DNA of 64,000 bases from Streptomyces sp. CC0208 (GCF_003443735.1 NZ_CP031969.1:6386001-6450000); one strand, 5' to 3'; positions 1 through 9,006 are shown, counted from the stretch's first letter. The notes: generated by a model from the letters alone, not told the origin. Translations and numbers: made by a program.

Positions 1-75
1 GGCCCAGGCGTGCGCCGTCGCGTCCGGGTCGCTGTAGCGCGTGTCGAGGTGGGTCTCGGGTTCCTTCTCGGTCAT
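1..75 (-). CDS. Pyridoxamine 5'-phosphate oxidase (PPOX) family protein, N-terminal fragment
   Basis: Only the first 25 codons lie in the window; the gene continues off the left edge. The reverse strand reads from an ATG at 75, with a GGAGG-type ribosome binding site about 8 bases upstream. The peptide contains TRYSDPDATAHAWA, which resembles the N-terminal stretch of actinobacterial PPOX-class flavin/F420-binding proteins. The family assignment rests on this short stretch and on my memory of such proteins, so it is tentative; that a real coding start is here is more secure. Confidence 0.55.
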   Translation of the reverse strand, partial: MTEKEPETHLDTRYSDPDATAHAWA

Positions 76-717
76 CACAACGCCTCCGGCTCGGGGAACA
101 CCCGGCCCACCGATGCGGTCCGGCTCGACATTCCCAGTCTGCCCAAGGCGTACCCCGAATGCGGGAGAAGACGACGATCTGCTCGGCCCGACGGGCGCGT
201 CCGGCCCCGAACGCGCCCACTCCCGCCCTGGCCCCGCTCCCGCCCCGCCGCCGTTCCCGCGTCGGCGGCGTGTCTGGTTCCGGCCCTGGTCCCGTACCCG
301 CGTCGGCCGCGCGTCTGGGTCTCGCCCCGGCCCCGTTCCCGCGTCGGGGGGCGGGTCTGGTTCTGGCCCGGCCTCGTTCCCGTCTCGGCCGTGTCTGGTT
401 CTGGCCCTGGTCTCGTATCCGCCTCGGCCGCGCGTCTGGGTCTCGCCCCGGCCCCGCTCCCGCGTCGGGGGCGCGTCTGGCTCTCGCCCCGGCCCCGTTC
501 CCACCGCGGCCGCGTGCCTGGCTCTCGCCCCGGCCCCGTTCCCACCCTCGCCCCGGCCCCGTTCCCACCCTGGCCCCGCGCCTTGCGCCTCACTCTCCCC
601 TCGGCCCCCGCGCCCGACCACACCCCGCCCGAAATCCCCCCACCCGCGCGCCAGCGCTCATTCCCCGCTCTCCGGATAGGCTCGATCGACACGACCTAGA
701 TCGGACAGGAGGCCGGG
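76..717. repeat. Intergenic region with degenerate C-rich minisatellite
   Basis: A 642-base gap without a convincing gene. From about 225 to 600 it is built of degenerate repeats based on GCCCCGGCCCCGTTCCC and TCTGGTTCTGGCCCTGG. A block starting near 301 recurs at about 422, a period of about 121 bases, and near 481-570 the short unit is repeated in close succession. The + strand is strongly C-rich. Several frames are open, but this follows from composition: their predicted peptides are Arg/Pro/Gly repeats without any family match. The promoter of glnE should lie in the last 100 bases; I cannot place it. Confidence 0.75.
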
Positions 718-3705
718 ATGACGGCGGCGCCGGGGCGCAGGAGCAGTACCTTCACGCGGCTGCTGCGGCACGGTTTCACCGACCCGTCGGGCGCCGAGCG
801 ACTGTTGGAGAGCGCGGAGCTGAGCGGCGTACGCAATGACCCCGTGCTCCTTGAGGCGCTCGGCGCGACCGCTGATCCCGATCTCGCGCTGCTCGGTCTG
901 GTACGGCTCCTGGAGGCGCAGCCCGACCGGGAACTGCTCGACACGGTGATAGCGGCGAAGCCGTTCCGGGACCGGCTGCTCGGGGTGCTCGGCGCGTCCG
1001 AGGCGCTCGCCGAGCATCTCGCCCGGCACCCCGCCGACTGGCAGGCCCTCGTCACCTACGAGCCCCGCGACCTGCACCCCGGTGTCGAGGAGTTCGAGCG
1101 CGGGCTCGCCGAGGCCACCGACCCCGTCGCCCTGCGCGTCGCCTACCGGCGCTGTCTGCTGTCGATCGCCGCCCGTGACGTGTGCGGCACCACCGACCTC
1201 GCCGAGACCGCCGCCGAGCTCGCCGACCTCGCCACCGCGACCCTGCGCGCCGCCCTCGCCATAGCGCGGGCGGCCGCCCCCGAGGACGCGGCGCTGTGCC
1301 GGCTCGCGGTGATCGCGATGGGCAAGTGCGGCGGGCACGAGCTGAACTACGTGTCCGACGTCGATGTCATCTTCGTCGGGGAGGCTGTCGACGGCGCCGA
1401 CGAGGGCAAGGCCCTGCGCGCCGCCACCAAGCTCGCCTCGCACATGATGCGGGTCTGCTCGGAGACGACCGTCGAGGGGTCCATCTGGCCCGTCGACGCC
1501 AATCTGCGCCCCGAGGGCAGAAACGGTCCGCTGGTGCGCACCCTCTCCAGCCACCTCGCCTACTACCAGCGCTGGGCCAAGACCTGGGAGTTCCAGGCCC
1601 TCCTCAAGGCCCGCCCGGTCGCCGGCGACCTGGAGCTGGGCGAGGAGTACGTCGCCGCCCTCGAACCCCTCGTCTGGAAGGCCGCCGAGCGCGAGAACTT
1701 CGTCGCCGACGTGCAGAAGATGCGGCGGAGGGTGGTCGAGAACATCCCCGTCGCCGAGCTGGACCGGCAGCTCAAGCTCGGCCCCGGCGGGCTCCGGGAC
1801 GTCGAATTCGCCGTGCAGCTGCTGCAGTTGGTGCACGGTCGCGAGGACGGCTCCCTGCGCAGCGGCACCACCCTCAAGGCCCTGCACGCCCTCGCCGCCG
1901 GCGGCTACGTCGGCCGGGCCGACGCCGCCCAGCTCGACGACGCCTACCGCTTCCTGCGCTCCATGGAGCACCGCATCCAGCTCTACCGGCTGCGCCGCAC
2001 CCATCTCGTCCCCGAGGACGAGGCCGACCTGCGCCGCCTCGGCCGCTCCCTCGGTCTGCGCGCCGACCCGGTGACCGAGCTCAACCGCGAGTGGAAGCGG
2101 CACTCCTCCGTCGTACGACGACTGCACGAGAAGCTGTTCTACCGGCCGCTGCTGGACGCGGTGGCCCAACTCGGGCCCGGCGAGATCAGGTTGAGCGCCG
2201 GGGCGGCGCGGGAGCGGCTGGTCGCGCTCGGGTACGCCGACCCCGGCTCCGCGCTCAGGCACCTGGAGGCGCTCGCCTCCGGCGTCACCCGCAAGGCCGC
2301 CATCCAGCGAACTCTCCTTCCCGTGCTGCTGGGTTGGTTCGCCGAGTCGGCCGACCCGGACGCCGGACTGCTCAACTTCCGCAAGGTGTCGGACGCGTTG
2401 GGCAAGACGCCCTGGTATCTGCGGCTGCTGAGGGACGAGGGCGCCGCCGCCGAGAACCTCGCGCGCGTTCTGTCCGCCGGGCGCCTCGCCCCGGACCTGC
2501 TGATGCGCGCCCCCGAGGCCGTGGCGCTCCTCGGGGACGGCGACGGCGGCGGGCTCGCTCGCCGCGAGCGGGCCGGTCTGGAGCAGGAGATACTGGCCGC
2601 GGTCGGCCGCGCCGAGGGCGCCGTCCAGGGCGTCACGGCGGCCCGTGGAGTGCGGCGCCGCGAACTCTTCCGTACGGCCGCCGCGGACATCGTCGGCTCC
2701 TACGGCACCGAGACCCAGCCCGCCGAACCGGACCAGGGCGCCCTGGTGGACCGCGTCGGCGCCGCCGTGTCCGACCTGACCGCCGCGACCCTCGCCGGCA
2801 CCCTGCGCGCGGTCGTCCGGGAGGGCTGGGGGGACACCCTGCCCACCCGGTTCGCCGTCATCGGCATGGGCCGCTTCGGCGGTCACGAACTCGGCTACGG
2901 CTCCGACGCGGACGTCCTGTTCGTCCACGAGCCGCGCGAGGGCGTCGAGGAACGGGTGGCCTCCGAGGCCGCCAACAAGGTCGTCTCCGAGATGCGCCGC
3001 CTGCTCCAGATCTCCAGTGCCGACCCGCCGCTGCTCATCGACGCCGACCTGCGCCCGGAGGGCAAGTCTGGGCCGCTGGTGCGCAGCCTGACCTCGTACG
3101 CGGCCTACTACCGCCGCTGGTCGCTCGTCTGGGAGGCGCAGGCGCTGCTGCGGGCCGAACCGGTCGCCGGGGACGAGGAGTTGGGCCACCGCTTCGTCGA
3201 GCTCATCGCCCCCCTGCGCTATCCGGAGGCCGGCCTCGGCGACGACGCCGTACGCGAGATCCGGCGGCTGAAGGCGCGCATGGAGTCGGAGCGGATGCCC
3301 CGCGGCGCCGACCCGAAACTGCACACCAAGCTCGGGCCCGGCGGCCTGTCGGACGTCGAGTGGACCGTCCAGCTGCTCCAGATGCGGCACGGGGCCCAGG
3401 TGCCGGGGCTGCGCACGACCCGTACCCGCGCGGCCCTCGTCGCCGCACGGGACGCCGGGTTCATCTCCGCTGACGACGCCCAGGTCCTCGACGAGGCGTG
3501 GGTGCTGGCGACCCGGGTGCGCAACGCGGTGATGCTGGTACGGGGGCGGGCCGGGGACACGTTTCCGACCGAGGCGCGCGAACTCGCCGCCGTGGGCCGT
3601 TACCTGGGGTACGGGCCGGGGCACGCGGGGGACATGCTGGAGGACTACCGGCGGACGGCCCGGCGGGCCCGGGGCGTGGTGGAGGAGTTGTTCTACGGAG
3701 GGTAG
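718..3705 (+). CDS. glnE: Bifunctional glutamine synthetase adenylyltransferase/deadenylylase GlnE
   Basis: 995 aa, the usual size. GlnE reversibly adenylylates a tyrosine of dodecameric GSI (GlnA) in the cytoplasm, lowering its activity when nitrogen is plentiful. Both nucleotidyltransferase halves are present: the N-terminal deadenylylase-type domain with MGKCGGHELNYVSDVDV (M201, D214/D216) and the C-terminal adenylyltransferase-type domain with MGRFGGHELGYGSDADV (M717, D730/D732). Each is followed by a conserved KLGPGGL(R/S)DVE helix (at about 357 and 870). The start is ATG 718, preceded by AGGAGG. The target gene glnA, with Tyr397 intact, lies at 43.5-44.9 kb in this same window. Family assignment is secure. 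Confidence 0.97.
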   Translation: MTAAPGRRSSTFTRLLRHGFTDPSGAERLLESAELSGVRNDPVLLEALGATADPDLALLGLVRLLEAQPDRELLDTVIAAKPFRDRLLGVLGASEALAEHLARHPADWQALVTYEPRDLHPGVEEFERGLAEATDPVALRVAYRRCLLSIAARDVCGTTDLAETAAELADLATATLRAALAIARAAAPEDAALCRLAVIAMGKCGGHELNYVSDVDVIFVGEAVDGADEGKALRAATKLASHMMRVCSETTVEGSIWPVDANLRPEGRNGPLVRTLSSHLAYYQRWAKTWEFQALLKARPVAGDLELGEEYVAALEPLVWKAAERENFVADVQKMRRRVVENIPVAELDRQLKLGPGGLRDVEFAVQLLQLVHGREDGSLRSGTTLKALHALAAGGYVGRADAAQLDDAYRFLRSMEHRIQLYRLRRTHLVPEDEADLRRLGRSLGLRADPVTELNREWKRHSSVVRRLHEKLFYRPLLDAVAQLGPGEIRLSAGAARERLVALGYADPGSALRHLEALASGVTRKAAIQRTLLPVLLGWFAESADPDAGLLNFRKVSDALGKTPWYLRLLRDEGAAAENLARVLSAGRLAPDLLMRAPEAVALLGDGDGGGLARRERAGLEQEILAAVGRAEGAVQGVTAARGVRRRELFRTAAADIVGSYGTETQPAEPDQGALVDRVGAAVSDLTAATLAGTLRAVVREGWGDTLPTRFAVIGMGRFGGHELGYGSDADVLFVHEPREGVEERVASEAANKVVSEMRRLLQISSADPPLLIDADLRPEGKSGPLVRSLTSYAAYYRRWSLVWEAQALLRAEPVAGDEELGHRFVELIAPLRYPEAGLGDDAVREIRRLKARMESERMPRGADPKLHTKLGPGGLSDVEWTVQLLQMRHGAQVPGLRTTRTRAALVAARDAGFISADDAQVLDEAWVLATRVRNAVMLVRGRAGDTFPTEARELAAVGRYLGYGPGHAGDMLEDYRRTARRARGVVEELFYGG

Positions 3706-4147
3706 GGGGCGTCTTCGTGCGTCTCCGTGCGTCTCCGTGTCCTCCGGCCGCGGACCGGCCAAGTCTGGGCGCCCCGTCACGAGCCGGCCGACCGAGCCGC
3801 ATGTGCCGCCGCGGACCGGCCAGGCCCCATGCGCACAACGGCCCCGTCAGGCCCCATGCGCACAACGGCCCCGTCAGGCTCCAGTGCGGTGCGACCCGAC
3901 TGCGCCTTGCCGCGCCGCCGCGACCCCGCTAAGCCTTGCTGCGGCGCTGGGCGCGCCCGTCCGCCCCGTCACGAGCCGGCCGACCGAGCCGCGATGTGCC
4001 GCCGCGGACCGGCCAAGCCCCATGCGCACAACGGCCCCGTCAGGCCCCATGCGCACAACGGCCCCGCCAGGCCCCCATGCGCAACGCTCCCGCCAGGCCC
4101 CAGTGCGGCGCGACCCGACTGCGCCTTGCCGCGCCGCCGCGACCCCG
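3706..4147. repeat. Intergenic tandem duplication downstream of glnE and the PAP2 gene
   Basis: Two near-identical blocks lie head to tail: 3771-3947 and 3963-4166. Both begin GCCCCGTCACGAGCCGGCC and end AGCCTTGCTGCGGCGC. Inside each block a unit of about 27 bases containing CCCATGCGCACAACGGCCCC is itself repeated, two times in the first block and about three times in the second, which accounts for the length difference. The second block ends inside the PAP2 gene and carries its stop codon; the first block is a displaced copy of that gene end. No independent gene is apparent in this region. Confidence 0.85.
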
Positions 4148-5086
4148 CTAAGCCTTGCTGCGGCGCAGGGCGCGCAGGGCGCGCAGGGCGCGCAGGGCGC
4201 GCAGGTCCCGCACGGGCCTCGGCGGCGCGTACGGCACCTTCGGCAGCGCGTACGGCAGCGCCCCGTACCAGAGCCACGCCACCGTGTAGCCGAACATCAG
4301 GCACAGGGCGCCGCCGACCGCGTCGAGCCAGAAGTGGTTGGCCGTGGCCACGATGACCAGGAGTGTCGCCGCCGGGTAGACGAGGCCCAGGACGCGCACC
4401 CACGGCACCGACGCCAGCGCGAAGATCGTCAGGCCGCACCACAGGGACCAGCCGATGTGCATGGACGGCATCGCGGCGTACTGGTTGGACATGTGCTTGA
4501 GGTCGCCGGAGGCCATCGATCCCCAGGTCTGGTGGACCACGACCGTGTCGACGAAGTCGCCGCCGATCATCAACCGCGGGGGCGCGAGCGGATACAGGTA
4601 GTAACCGACCAGGGCCACACCCGTGGTCGCGAAGAGCACCAGCCGGGTCGCCGCGTAGCGGCCGGGATGGCTGCGGTAGAGCCAGACCAGGACGCCGAGG
4701 GTCACGACGAAGTGCAGTGTCGCGTAGTAGTAGTTCATCCCGACGACGAGCCAAGTCACCGAGTTCACCGCGTGGTTGACGGACTCCTCGACCGCGATGC
4801 CGAGGTGGTGCTCCATCCGCCAGATCCAGTCGGCGTTGCGCAGTGCCTCCGCCTTCTGCTCCGGCACCGCGTTGCGGATCAGCGAGTACGTCCAGTAACT
4901 CACCGCGATCAGCAGGATCTCGAACCACAGGCGAGGCCGGCGCGGAGTCCGCAGCCGGCGCAGCAGACCTGGCCGGAAACCCGGCCGGTCGGCGGCCGTG
5001 AGCCGGTCGGCGGCCGTGAGGGAGTCCGGAGCGGCCGCATTCCCGCGGTCTTCCAGACTGGTCACGGTCGAGTCACCCATAGACAC
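4148..5086 (-). CDS. PAP2-superfamily integral membrane protein (Aur1-like)
   Basis: 312 aa with about six membrane segments. It carries the PAP2 phosphatase signatures in the Aur1-like form: YPLAPPR (about 165-171), a loop with PSMH (H210) and NHFWLD (H251, D255). Such proteins hydrolyse or transfer phosphate on membrane lipids such as polyprenyl or phosphatidic acid phosphates; the substrate is unknown. The start could be GTG 5086 or ATG 5080; GGCAG seven bases before 5086 favours the former slightly. The N-terminus has a doubled LTAADR. The C-terminus is odd: four exact 9-base repeats (4163-4198) encode consecutive Leu-Arg-Ala units before RRSKA and the stop. The segment with the stop codon is duplicated downstream. 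Confidence 0.85.
   Translation of the reverse strand: MSMGDSTVTSLEDRGNAAAPDSLTAADRLTAADRPGFRPGLLRRLRTPRRPRLWFEILLIAVSYWTYSLIRNAVPEQKAEALRNADWIWRMEHHLGIAVEESVNHAVNSVTWLVVGMNYYYATLHFVVTLGVLVWLYRSHPGRYAATRLVLFATTGVALVGYYLYPLAPPRLMIGGDFVDTVVVHQTWGSMASGDLKHMSNQYAAMPSMHIGWSLWCGLTIFALASVPWVRVLGLVYPAATLLVIVATANHFWLDAVGGALCLMFGYTVAWLWYGALPYALPKVPYAPPRPVRDLRALRALRALRALRRSKA
4163..4204. repeat. 9-bp coding tandem repeat (GCGCAGGGC x 4.7)
   Basis: Four perfect copies of GCGCAGGGC and a partial fifth lie inside the 3' end of the PAP2 gene. Read on the minus strand each unit gives Ala-Leu-Arg, so copy-number change keeps the frame and only lengthens or shortens the basic C-terminal tail. Confidence 0.9.
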
Positions 5087-5175
5087 AAAGTCTGCCAGAG
5101 ACGCCTTACCTCACCGATCATCCCCCGGTCGGGTTCGGGTCGCATGTCCTACGGCGGGAAGACTGCCCCGTTCTC

Positions 5176-6276
5176 CTACCGGCGCACTGCGGAAAGCCCG
5201 GTTTCTCCACCCTGAGAACGACCGCGTTCCCCAGGGGCCGAAGCCGTCGAACCCCGTACCACCAGCTCGGGCATGAACACGAACTCGCTGTGCGGCGCGG
5301 GCGTTCCGCCGATCTCCTCCAGCAGGGTCCGTACCGCCGCCTGTCCCATGGCCGGCACCGGCTTGCGGACCGTCGTCAGCGGCGGGTCGGTGAAGGCGAT
5401 CAGCGGGGAGTCGTCGAAGCCGACGACCGACACGTCCCGGGGGACTTCCAGGCCCCGCTGCCGGGCCGCCCGTATCGCACCCAGCGCCATCATGTCGCTC
5501 GCGCACACCACCGCCGTGCAGTCACGGTCGATGAGGGCCGTCGCGGCCGCCTGACCGCCCTCCAGGGTGTAGAGCGAGTGCTGGACGAGGTCCGCCTCGA
5601 CGGTCGCCGCCGCCAGACCGAGCAGGTCCTGCATGGTGCGAACGAAGCCCTCGATCTTGCGCTGGACCGGCACGAAACGCTTCGGGCCGAGCGCGAGGCC
5701 GATCCGCGTGTGCCCCAGCGACACCAGATGGGTCACCGCGAGGGCCATCGCCGCGCGGTCGTCGGGGGAGATGAACGGCGCCTGCACCTTCGGCGAGAAA
5801 CCGTCCACCAGCACGTACGGCACGCCCTGCGCCCGCAGCTGCTCGTAGCGCTGCATGTCCGCCGAGGTGTCCGCGTGCAGCCCGGAGACGAAGATGATGC
5901 CCGCCACGCCCCGGTCGACGAGCATCTCGGTGAGCTCGTCCTCCGTGGAGCCACCCGGGGTCTGGGTGGCGAGGACCGGCGTGTACCCCTGCCGGGTCAG
6001 CGCCTGGCCGATCACCTGGGCCAGGGCCGGGAAGATCGGGTTCTCCAGCTCCGGGGTGATCAGGCCCACCAGACCCTCGCTGCGCTGCCGCAGCCGCACC
6101 GGCCGTTCGTAGCCCAGCACGTCGAGTGCGGCCAGCACGGACTGGCGGGTGGTGGCGGCGACCCCCGGCTTCCCGTTGAGGACGCGGCTGACGGTCGCTT
6201 CGCTCACACCCGCCTGAACAGCGATGTCGGCTAGCCGTGTGGTCACGGCACCGGACTGTACCGGCCGTATCGTCAT
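5176..6276 (-). CDS. malR: LacI-family maltose/maltodextrin regulator MalR
   Basis: 366 aa. The N-terminal LacI-type helix-turn-helix is clear (TRLADIAVQAGVSEATVSRV), followed by a periplasmic-binding-like effector domain with typical motifs such as GVAGIIFVSG, SLGHTRIGL and the C-terminal DVSVVGFDDSPL. The start is ATG 6276: GAGGGA lies six bases upstream, and upstream codons carry no conserved sequence. It is divergent from malE, as in other streptomycetes, where MalR represses mal and amylase genes until maltodextrin is present. The shared intergenic region is full of CTTGC/GCAAG motifs. The name is inferred from family and context. Confidence 0.92.
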   Translation of the reverse strand: MTIRPVQSGAVTTRLADIAVQAGVSEATVSRVLNGKPGVAATTRQSVLAALDVLGYERPVRLRQRSEGLVGLITPELENPIFPALAQVIGQALTRQGYTPVLATQTPGGSTEDELTEMLVDRGVAGIIFVSGLHADTSADMQRYEQLRAQGVPYVLVDGFSPKVQAPFISPDDRAAMALAVTHLVSLGHTRIGLALGPKRFVPVQRKIEGFVRTMQDLLGLAAATVEADLVQHSLYTLEGGQAAATALIDRDCTAVVCASDMMALGAIRAARQRGLEVPRDVSVVGFDDSPLIAFTDPPLTTVRKPVPAMGQAAVRTLLEEIGGTPAPHSEFVFMPELVVRGSTASAPGERGRSQGGETGLSAVRR

Positions 6277-6607
6277 CGCGGTCCCTCTGTTCTGGTCGGT
6301 GCACCTTGCCCCGCAAGGGGATGATTCCCGTCCGGGAGGAAGATGGCAAGAGCTTGCAGAGTCTTGCACAACCCGTAGTCGTCCCGCTCAGCCCCGTAAA
6401 ACAAGGGTCTCGCGACGGTCGACAAGGGGTCACGGCGGGGTAACTTCCGCTGCCCCTTGCACTTTTTTTCTGCAAGGTCTTTCGCAAGTCTTGCATCGCT
6501 GTTACGTTCCCACTCGCCCGGCGGCCGCAACGGCGCAGTCGGCAGACAGGGACGGCAGACGGGGCCTGTCCCTGCATCTCACGGGCTTTCACCCTCAAGG
6601 AGAACTC
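6277..6607. promoter_or_regulatory. malR-malE divergent control region with clustered MalR-like operators
   Basis: The 331 bases hold several CTTGC/GCAAG elements: the palindrome CCTTGCCCCGCAAGG (6304-6318), GGCAAGAGCTTGCAGAGTCTTGCA (about 6346-6369, broken here as GGCAAG, GCTTGCAG, TCTTGCA), CCTTGCA near 6455, and TGCAAG / CGCAAG / CTTGCA between 6471 and 6496. The last group overlaps a candidate malE promoter, TTTCGC (6480-6485), 17 bases, TACGTT (6503-6508). From memory, MalR of streptomycetes binds repeats of this kind. Sites close to malE should block its promoter; those near malR may autoregulate. Confidence 0.75.
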
Positions 6608-7876
6608 ATGCGGCGTGGCATAGCAGCCACCGCGCTGGTGGCGTCTTTCGCCCTCGCGGCGACGGCCTGCGGCGGAAGCGACAGCGGCGACAAGGCCGAC
6701 GGTCCGGTCACCATCACCTGGTGGGACACCTCCAACGCCACCAATGAGGCGCCGACGTACAAGGCCCTGATCAAGGACTTCGAGGCCGCCAACAAGAACA
6801 TCAAGGTCAAGTACGTCAACGTCCCGTTCGACCAGGCGCAGAACAAGTTCGACACCGCGGCCGGCGCGAGCGGCGCCCCGGACGTGCTGCGCTCCGACGT
6901 CGGCTGGACCCCCGCCTTCGCCAAGAAGGGCTACTTCCTGCCGCTCGACGGCACCGAGGCCCTCGCCGACCAGGCCAAGTTCAAGCCGAACCTGATCGAG
7001 CAGGCCCAGTACGACGGCAAGACCTACGGCGTCCCCTTCGTCACCGACACCCTCGCCCTGGTCTACAACAAGCAGCTCTTCGAGAAGGCCGGCGTCGAGG
7101 CCCCCAAGACCTGGGACGACCTGAAGACCGCTGCCGCCACGATCAAGGCGAAGACCGGCGTCGACGGCTACTGGGGCTCCACCGCGGCCTACTACGCCCA
7201 GCCGTTCCTCTTCGGCGAGGGCACCGACACCGTCGACGCCTCCGCCAAGAAGATCACCGTGAACTCGGCCGCCGCCAAGAAGGGCTACGGCACCTGGCTG
7301 AGCCTCTTCTCCGGCAAGGGCCTGCACAAGGCCGACACCACCGCCGACGCCTACGCCCACATCCAGGACGCGTTCGTCAACGGCAAGGTCGCCGCGATCA
7401 TCCAGGGCCCGTGGGAGATCACCAACTTTTACAAGGGCTCCGCGTTCACGGACAAGTCCAACCTCGGCATCACCACCGTCCCGGCCGGCTCCGCCGGCAA
7501 GGCGGGCGCCCCGACGGGCGGCCACAACCTCTCGGTCTACGCCGGCTCGGACTCCGCCCACCAGAAGGCGGCCGAGAAGTTCGTGGGCTTCATGACCTCC
7601 GCGAAGTCGCAGACGCAGATCGCGCTGAAGAACTCCACGCTGCCCACCCGCGACGACGCCTACACCGCCGAGGTCAAGGCCGACCCGGGCATCGCCGGCT
7701 ACCAGACGGTCCTCGCCTCCGCCCAGCCGCGCGTGGCCCTGCCGGAGTACAGCTCCCTGCTGACCCCGCTGGACACCGAGCTGCTCAAGATCGCCGGTGG
7801 CAAGGAGTCCCTGGACAAGGGCCTGGGCAACGTCGAGACCGCCATCGCCAAGCTGGTGCCGGACTTCAGCAAGTGA
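6608..7876 (+). CDS. malE: Maltose/maltodextrin ABC transporter substrate-binding lipoprotein MalE
   Basis: 422 aa extracellular solute-binding protein (family 1). The lipoprotein signal peptide ends ALAATAC, with the Cys as the lipid anchor, and the mature part starts with the family-typical ITWWDT. GAPDVLRSDVGW and ATKGYFLPLDG-like segments (here FAKKGYFLPLDGT) are characteristic of maltodextrin binders. The start is ATG 6608, preceded by AAGGAGAACTC. It is the first gene of malEFG. A strong hairpin follows it, so more MalE than membrane protein is expected. The cluster has no ATPase gene; in Streptomyces the shared ATPase MsiK normally energises such importers. Confidence 0.95.
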   Translation: MRRGIAATALVASFALAATACGGSDSGDKADGPVTITWWDTSNATNEAPTYKALIKDFEAANKNIKVKYVNVPFDQAQNKFDTAAGASGAPDVLRSDVGWTPAFAKKGYFLPLDGTEALADQAKFKPNLIEQAQYDGKTYGVPFVTDTLALVYNKQLFEKAGVEAPKTWDDLKTAAATIKAKTGVDGYWGSTAAYYAQPFLFGEGTDTVDASAKKITVNSAAAKKGYGTWLSLFSGKGLHKADTTADAYAHIQDAFVNGKVAAIIQGPWEITNFYKGSAFTDKSNLGITTVPAGSAGKAGAPTGGHNLSVYAGSDSAHQKAAEKFVGFMTSAKSQTQIALKNSTLPTRDDAYTAEVKADPGIAGYQTVLASAQPRVALPEYSSLLTPLDTELLKIAGGKESLDKGLGNVETAIAKLVPDFSK

Positions 7877-7883
7877 GCCCGCG

Positions 7884-7929
7884 TGGCCGCCGGATCCCCC
7901 GGTCATCGGGGGGAGGGATCCGGCGGCCA
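7884..7929 (+). other. malE-malF intercistronic stem-loop
   Basis: Two perfect 15-base arms (7884-7898 and 7915-7929) enclose a G/C-rich loop that can pair further. No T-run follows, and malF starts 73 bases downstream. This resembles the hairpins that stabilise the binding-protein part of ABC transporter mRNAs or partly terminate transcription. Confidence 0.75.
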
Positions 7930-8001
7930 CCGGCCCGCGCCCGGCGGACCGCGTCGCCCAGCCACTTCTCAGAGCCGCAGAACTTCCAGAAGGTGTCGAA
8001 C

Positions 8002-9006
8002 ATGACAGTCGCCATCGACCGCGCCACCGGCAAACGCCACGGTGACCGCGCGCCGCGGCCCGGGCTGGGCCAACGTCTGAAGCACGGCTACCAGAAACAC
8101 TGGTACGCCTACGCGATGATCGCCCCGGTGGCGGTCGTCCTCGGTGTCCTCGTGCTCTACCCCCTGGTCTACGGCGTCTACCTCACGCTCACCGACGCCA
8201 ACAGTCTCAACACGGCCCGCACGATCGGCGTCAACCACATCGACGCCACCTACAAGTTCATCGGCCTGGACAACTACGCCGACATCCTGTGGGGCGACAC
8301 GGCCTACGACCGCTTCTGGTCGCACTTCATCTGGACCGTCGTCTGGACGGCCCTGTGCGTCGCCCTGCACTACTGCATCGGGCTCGGCCTCGCGCTGCTG
8401 CTCAACCAGAAGCTGCGCGGCCGCACGCTGTACCGGCTGATCCTGGTGCTGCCCTGGGCCGTACCGACCTTCGTCACCGTCTTCGGCTGGCGCTTCATGC
8501 TCGCCGACGGCGGCATCATCAACACCGTCCTGGACGCGTTGCATCTGCCGAGTCCGGCCTGGCTGGAGGACACCTTCTGGCAGCGGACCGCCGCCATCAT
8601 GGTCAACACCTGGTGCGGAGTGCCGTTCATGATGGTCTCCCTGCTCGGCGGACTCCAGTCCATCGACGCCTCGCTGTACGAGGCCGCGGAGATGGACGGC
8701 GCGAGCGCCTGGCAGCGGTTCCGGTACGTCACCCTCCCGGGCCTCAGAAGCGTCAGCTCCACCGTCGTGCTGCTCGGCATCATCTGGACGTTCAACCAGT
8801 TCGCCGTGATCTTCCTGCTGTTCGGCAACACCGCGCCGGACGCGCAGATCCTCGTCACCTGGGCCTACTACCTGGGCTTCGGACAGCAGCCGCGTGACTT
8901 CGCGCAGTCGGCGGCGTACGGCATCCTGCTGCTGGCCATCCTGATCGTCTTCACCTCCTTCTACCGCCGCTGGCTGAACCGCAATGACCAGCAGCTCGCG
9001 ATCTGA
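8002..9006 (+). CDS. malF: Maltose ABC transporter permease MalF
   Basis: 334 aa with about six membrane helices and the binding-protein-dependent permease EAA loop (EAAEMDGASAWQRFRYVTLP), which docks on the ATPase. It forms the membrane channel with MalG for maltose and maltodextrins. The start chosen is ATG 8002, with AGAAGG about 10 bases upstream; the frame is open further upstream through malE, but that part is only a shadow. It is followed by malG after 13 bases. Confidence 0.94.
   Translation: MTVAIDRATGKRHGDRAPRPGLGQRLKHGYQKHWYAYAMIAPVAVVLGVLVLYPLVYGVYLTLTDANSLNTARTIGVNHIDATYKFIGLDNYADILWGDTAYDRFWSHFIWTVVWTALCVALHYCIGLGLALLLNQKLRGRTLYRLILVLPWAVPTFVTVFGWRFMLADGGIINTVLDALHLPSPAWLEDTFWQRTAAIMVNTWCGVPFMMVSLLGGLQSIDASLYEAAEMDGASAWQRFRYVTLPGLRSVSSTVVLLGIIWTFNQFAVIFLLFGNTAPDAQILVTWAYYLGFGQQPRDFAQSAAYGILLLAILIVFTSFYRRWLNRNDQQLAI

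Noticed and set aside
10-839. Open frames in all directions in the left intergenic region
   Set aside because: They follow from C-rich repeats without stops; peptides are Arg/Pro/Gly repeats with no conserved start or binding site.
658-3780. Long open frame (1040 codons) on the minus strand opposite glnE
   Set aside because: It is an antisense shadow of glnE: no family-like motifs, Gly/Val/Arg/Gln-rich composition, and glnE is certain on the other strand.
3771-4166. Repeats considered as a CRISPR array
   Set aside because: Units are nested tandem duplications with no unique spacers of constant size and no cas genes.
5522-7930. Minus-strand frame of 802 codons across malE and malR
   Set aside because: It is a shadow; Gly/Leu/Val-rich with no motif, opposite a clear malE.
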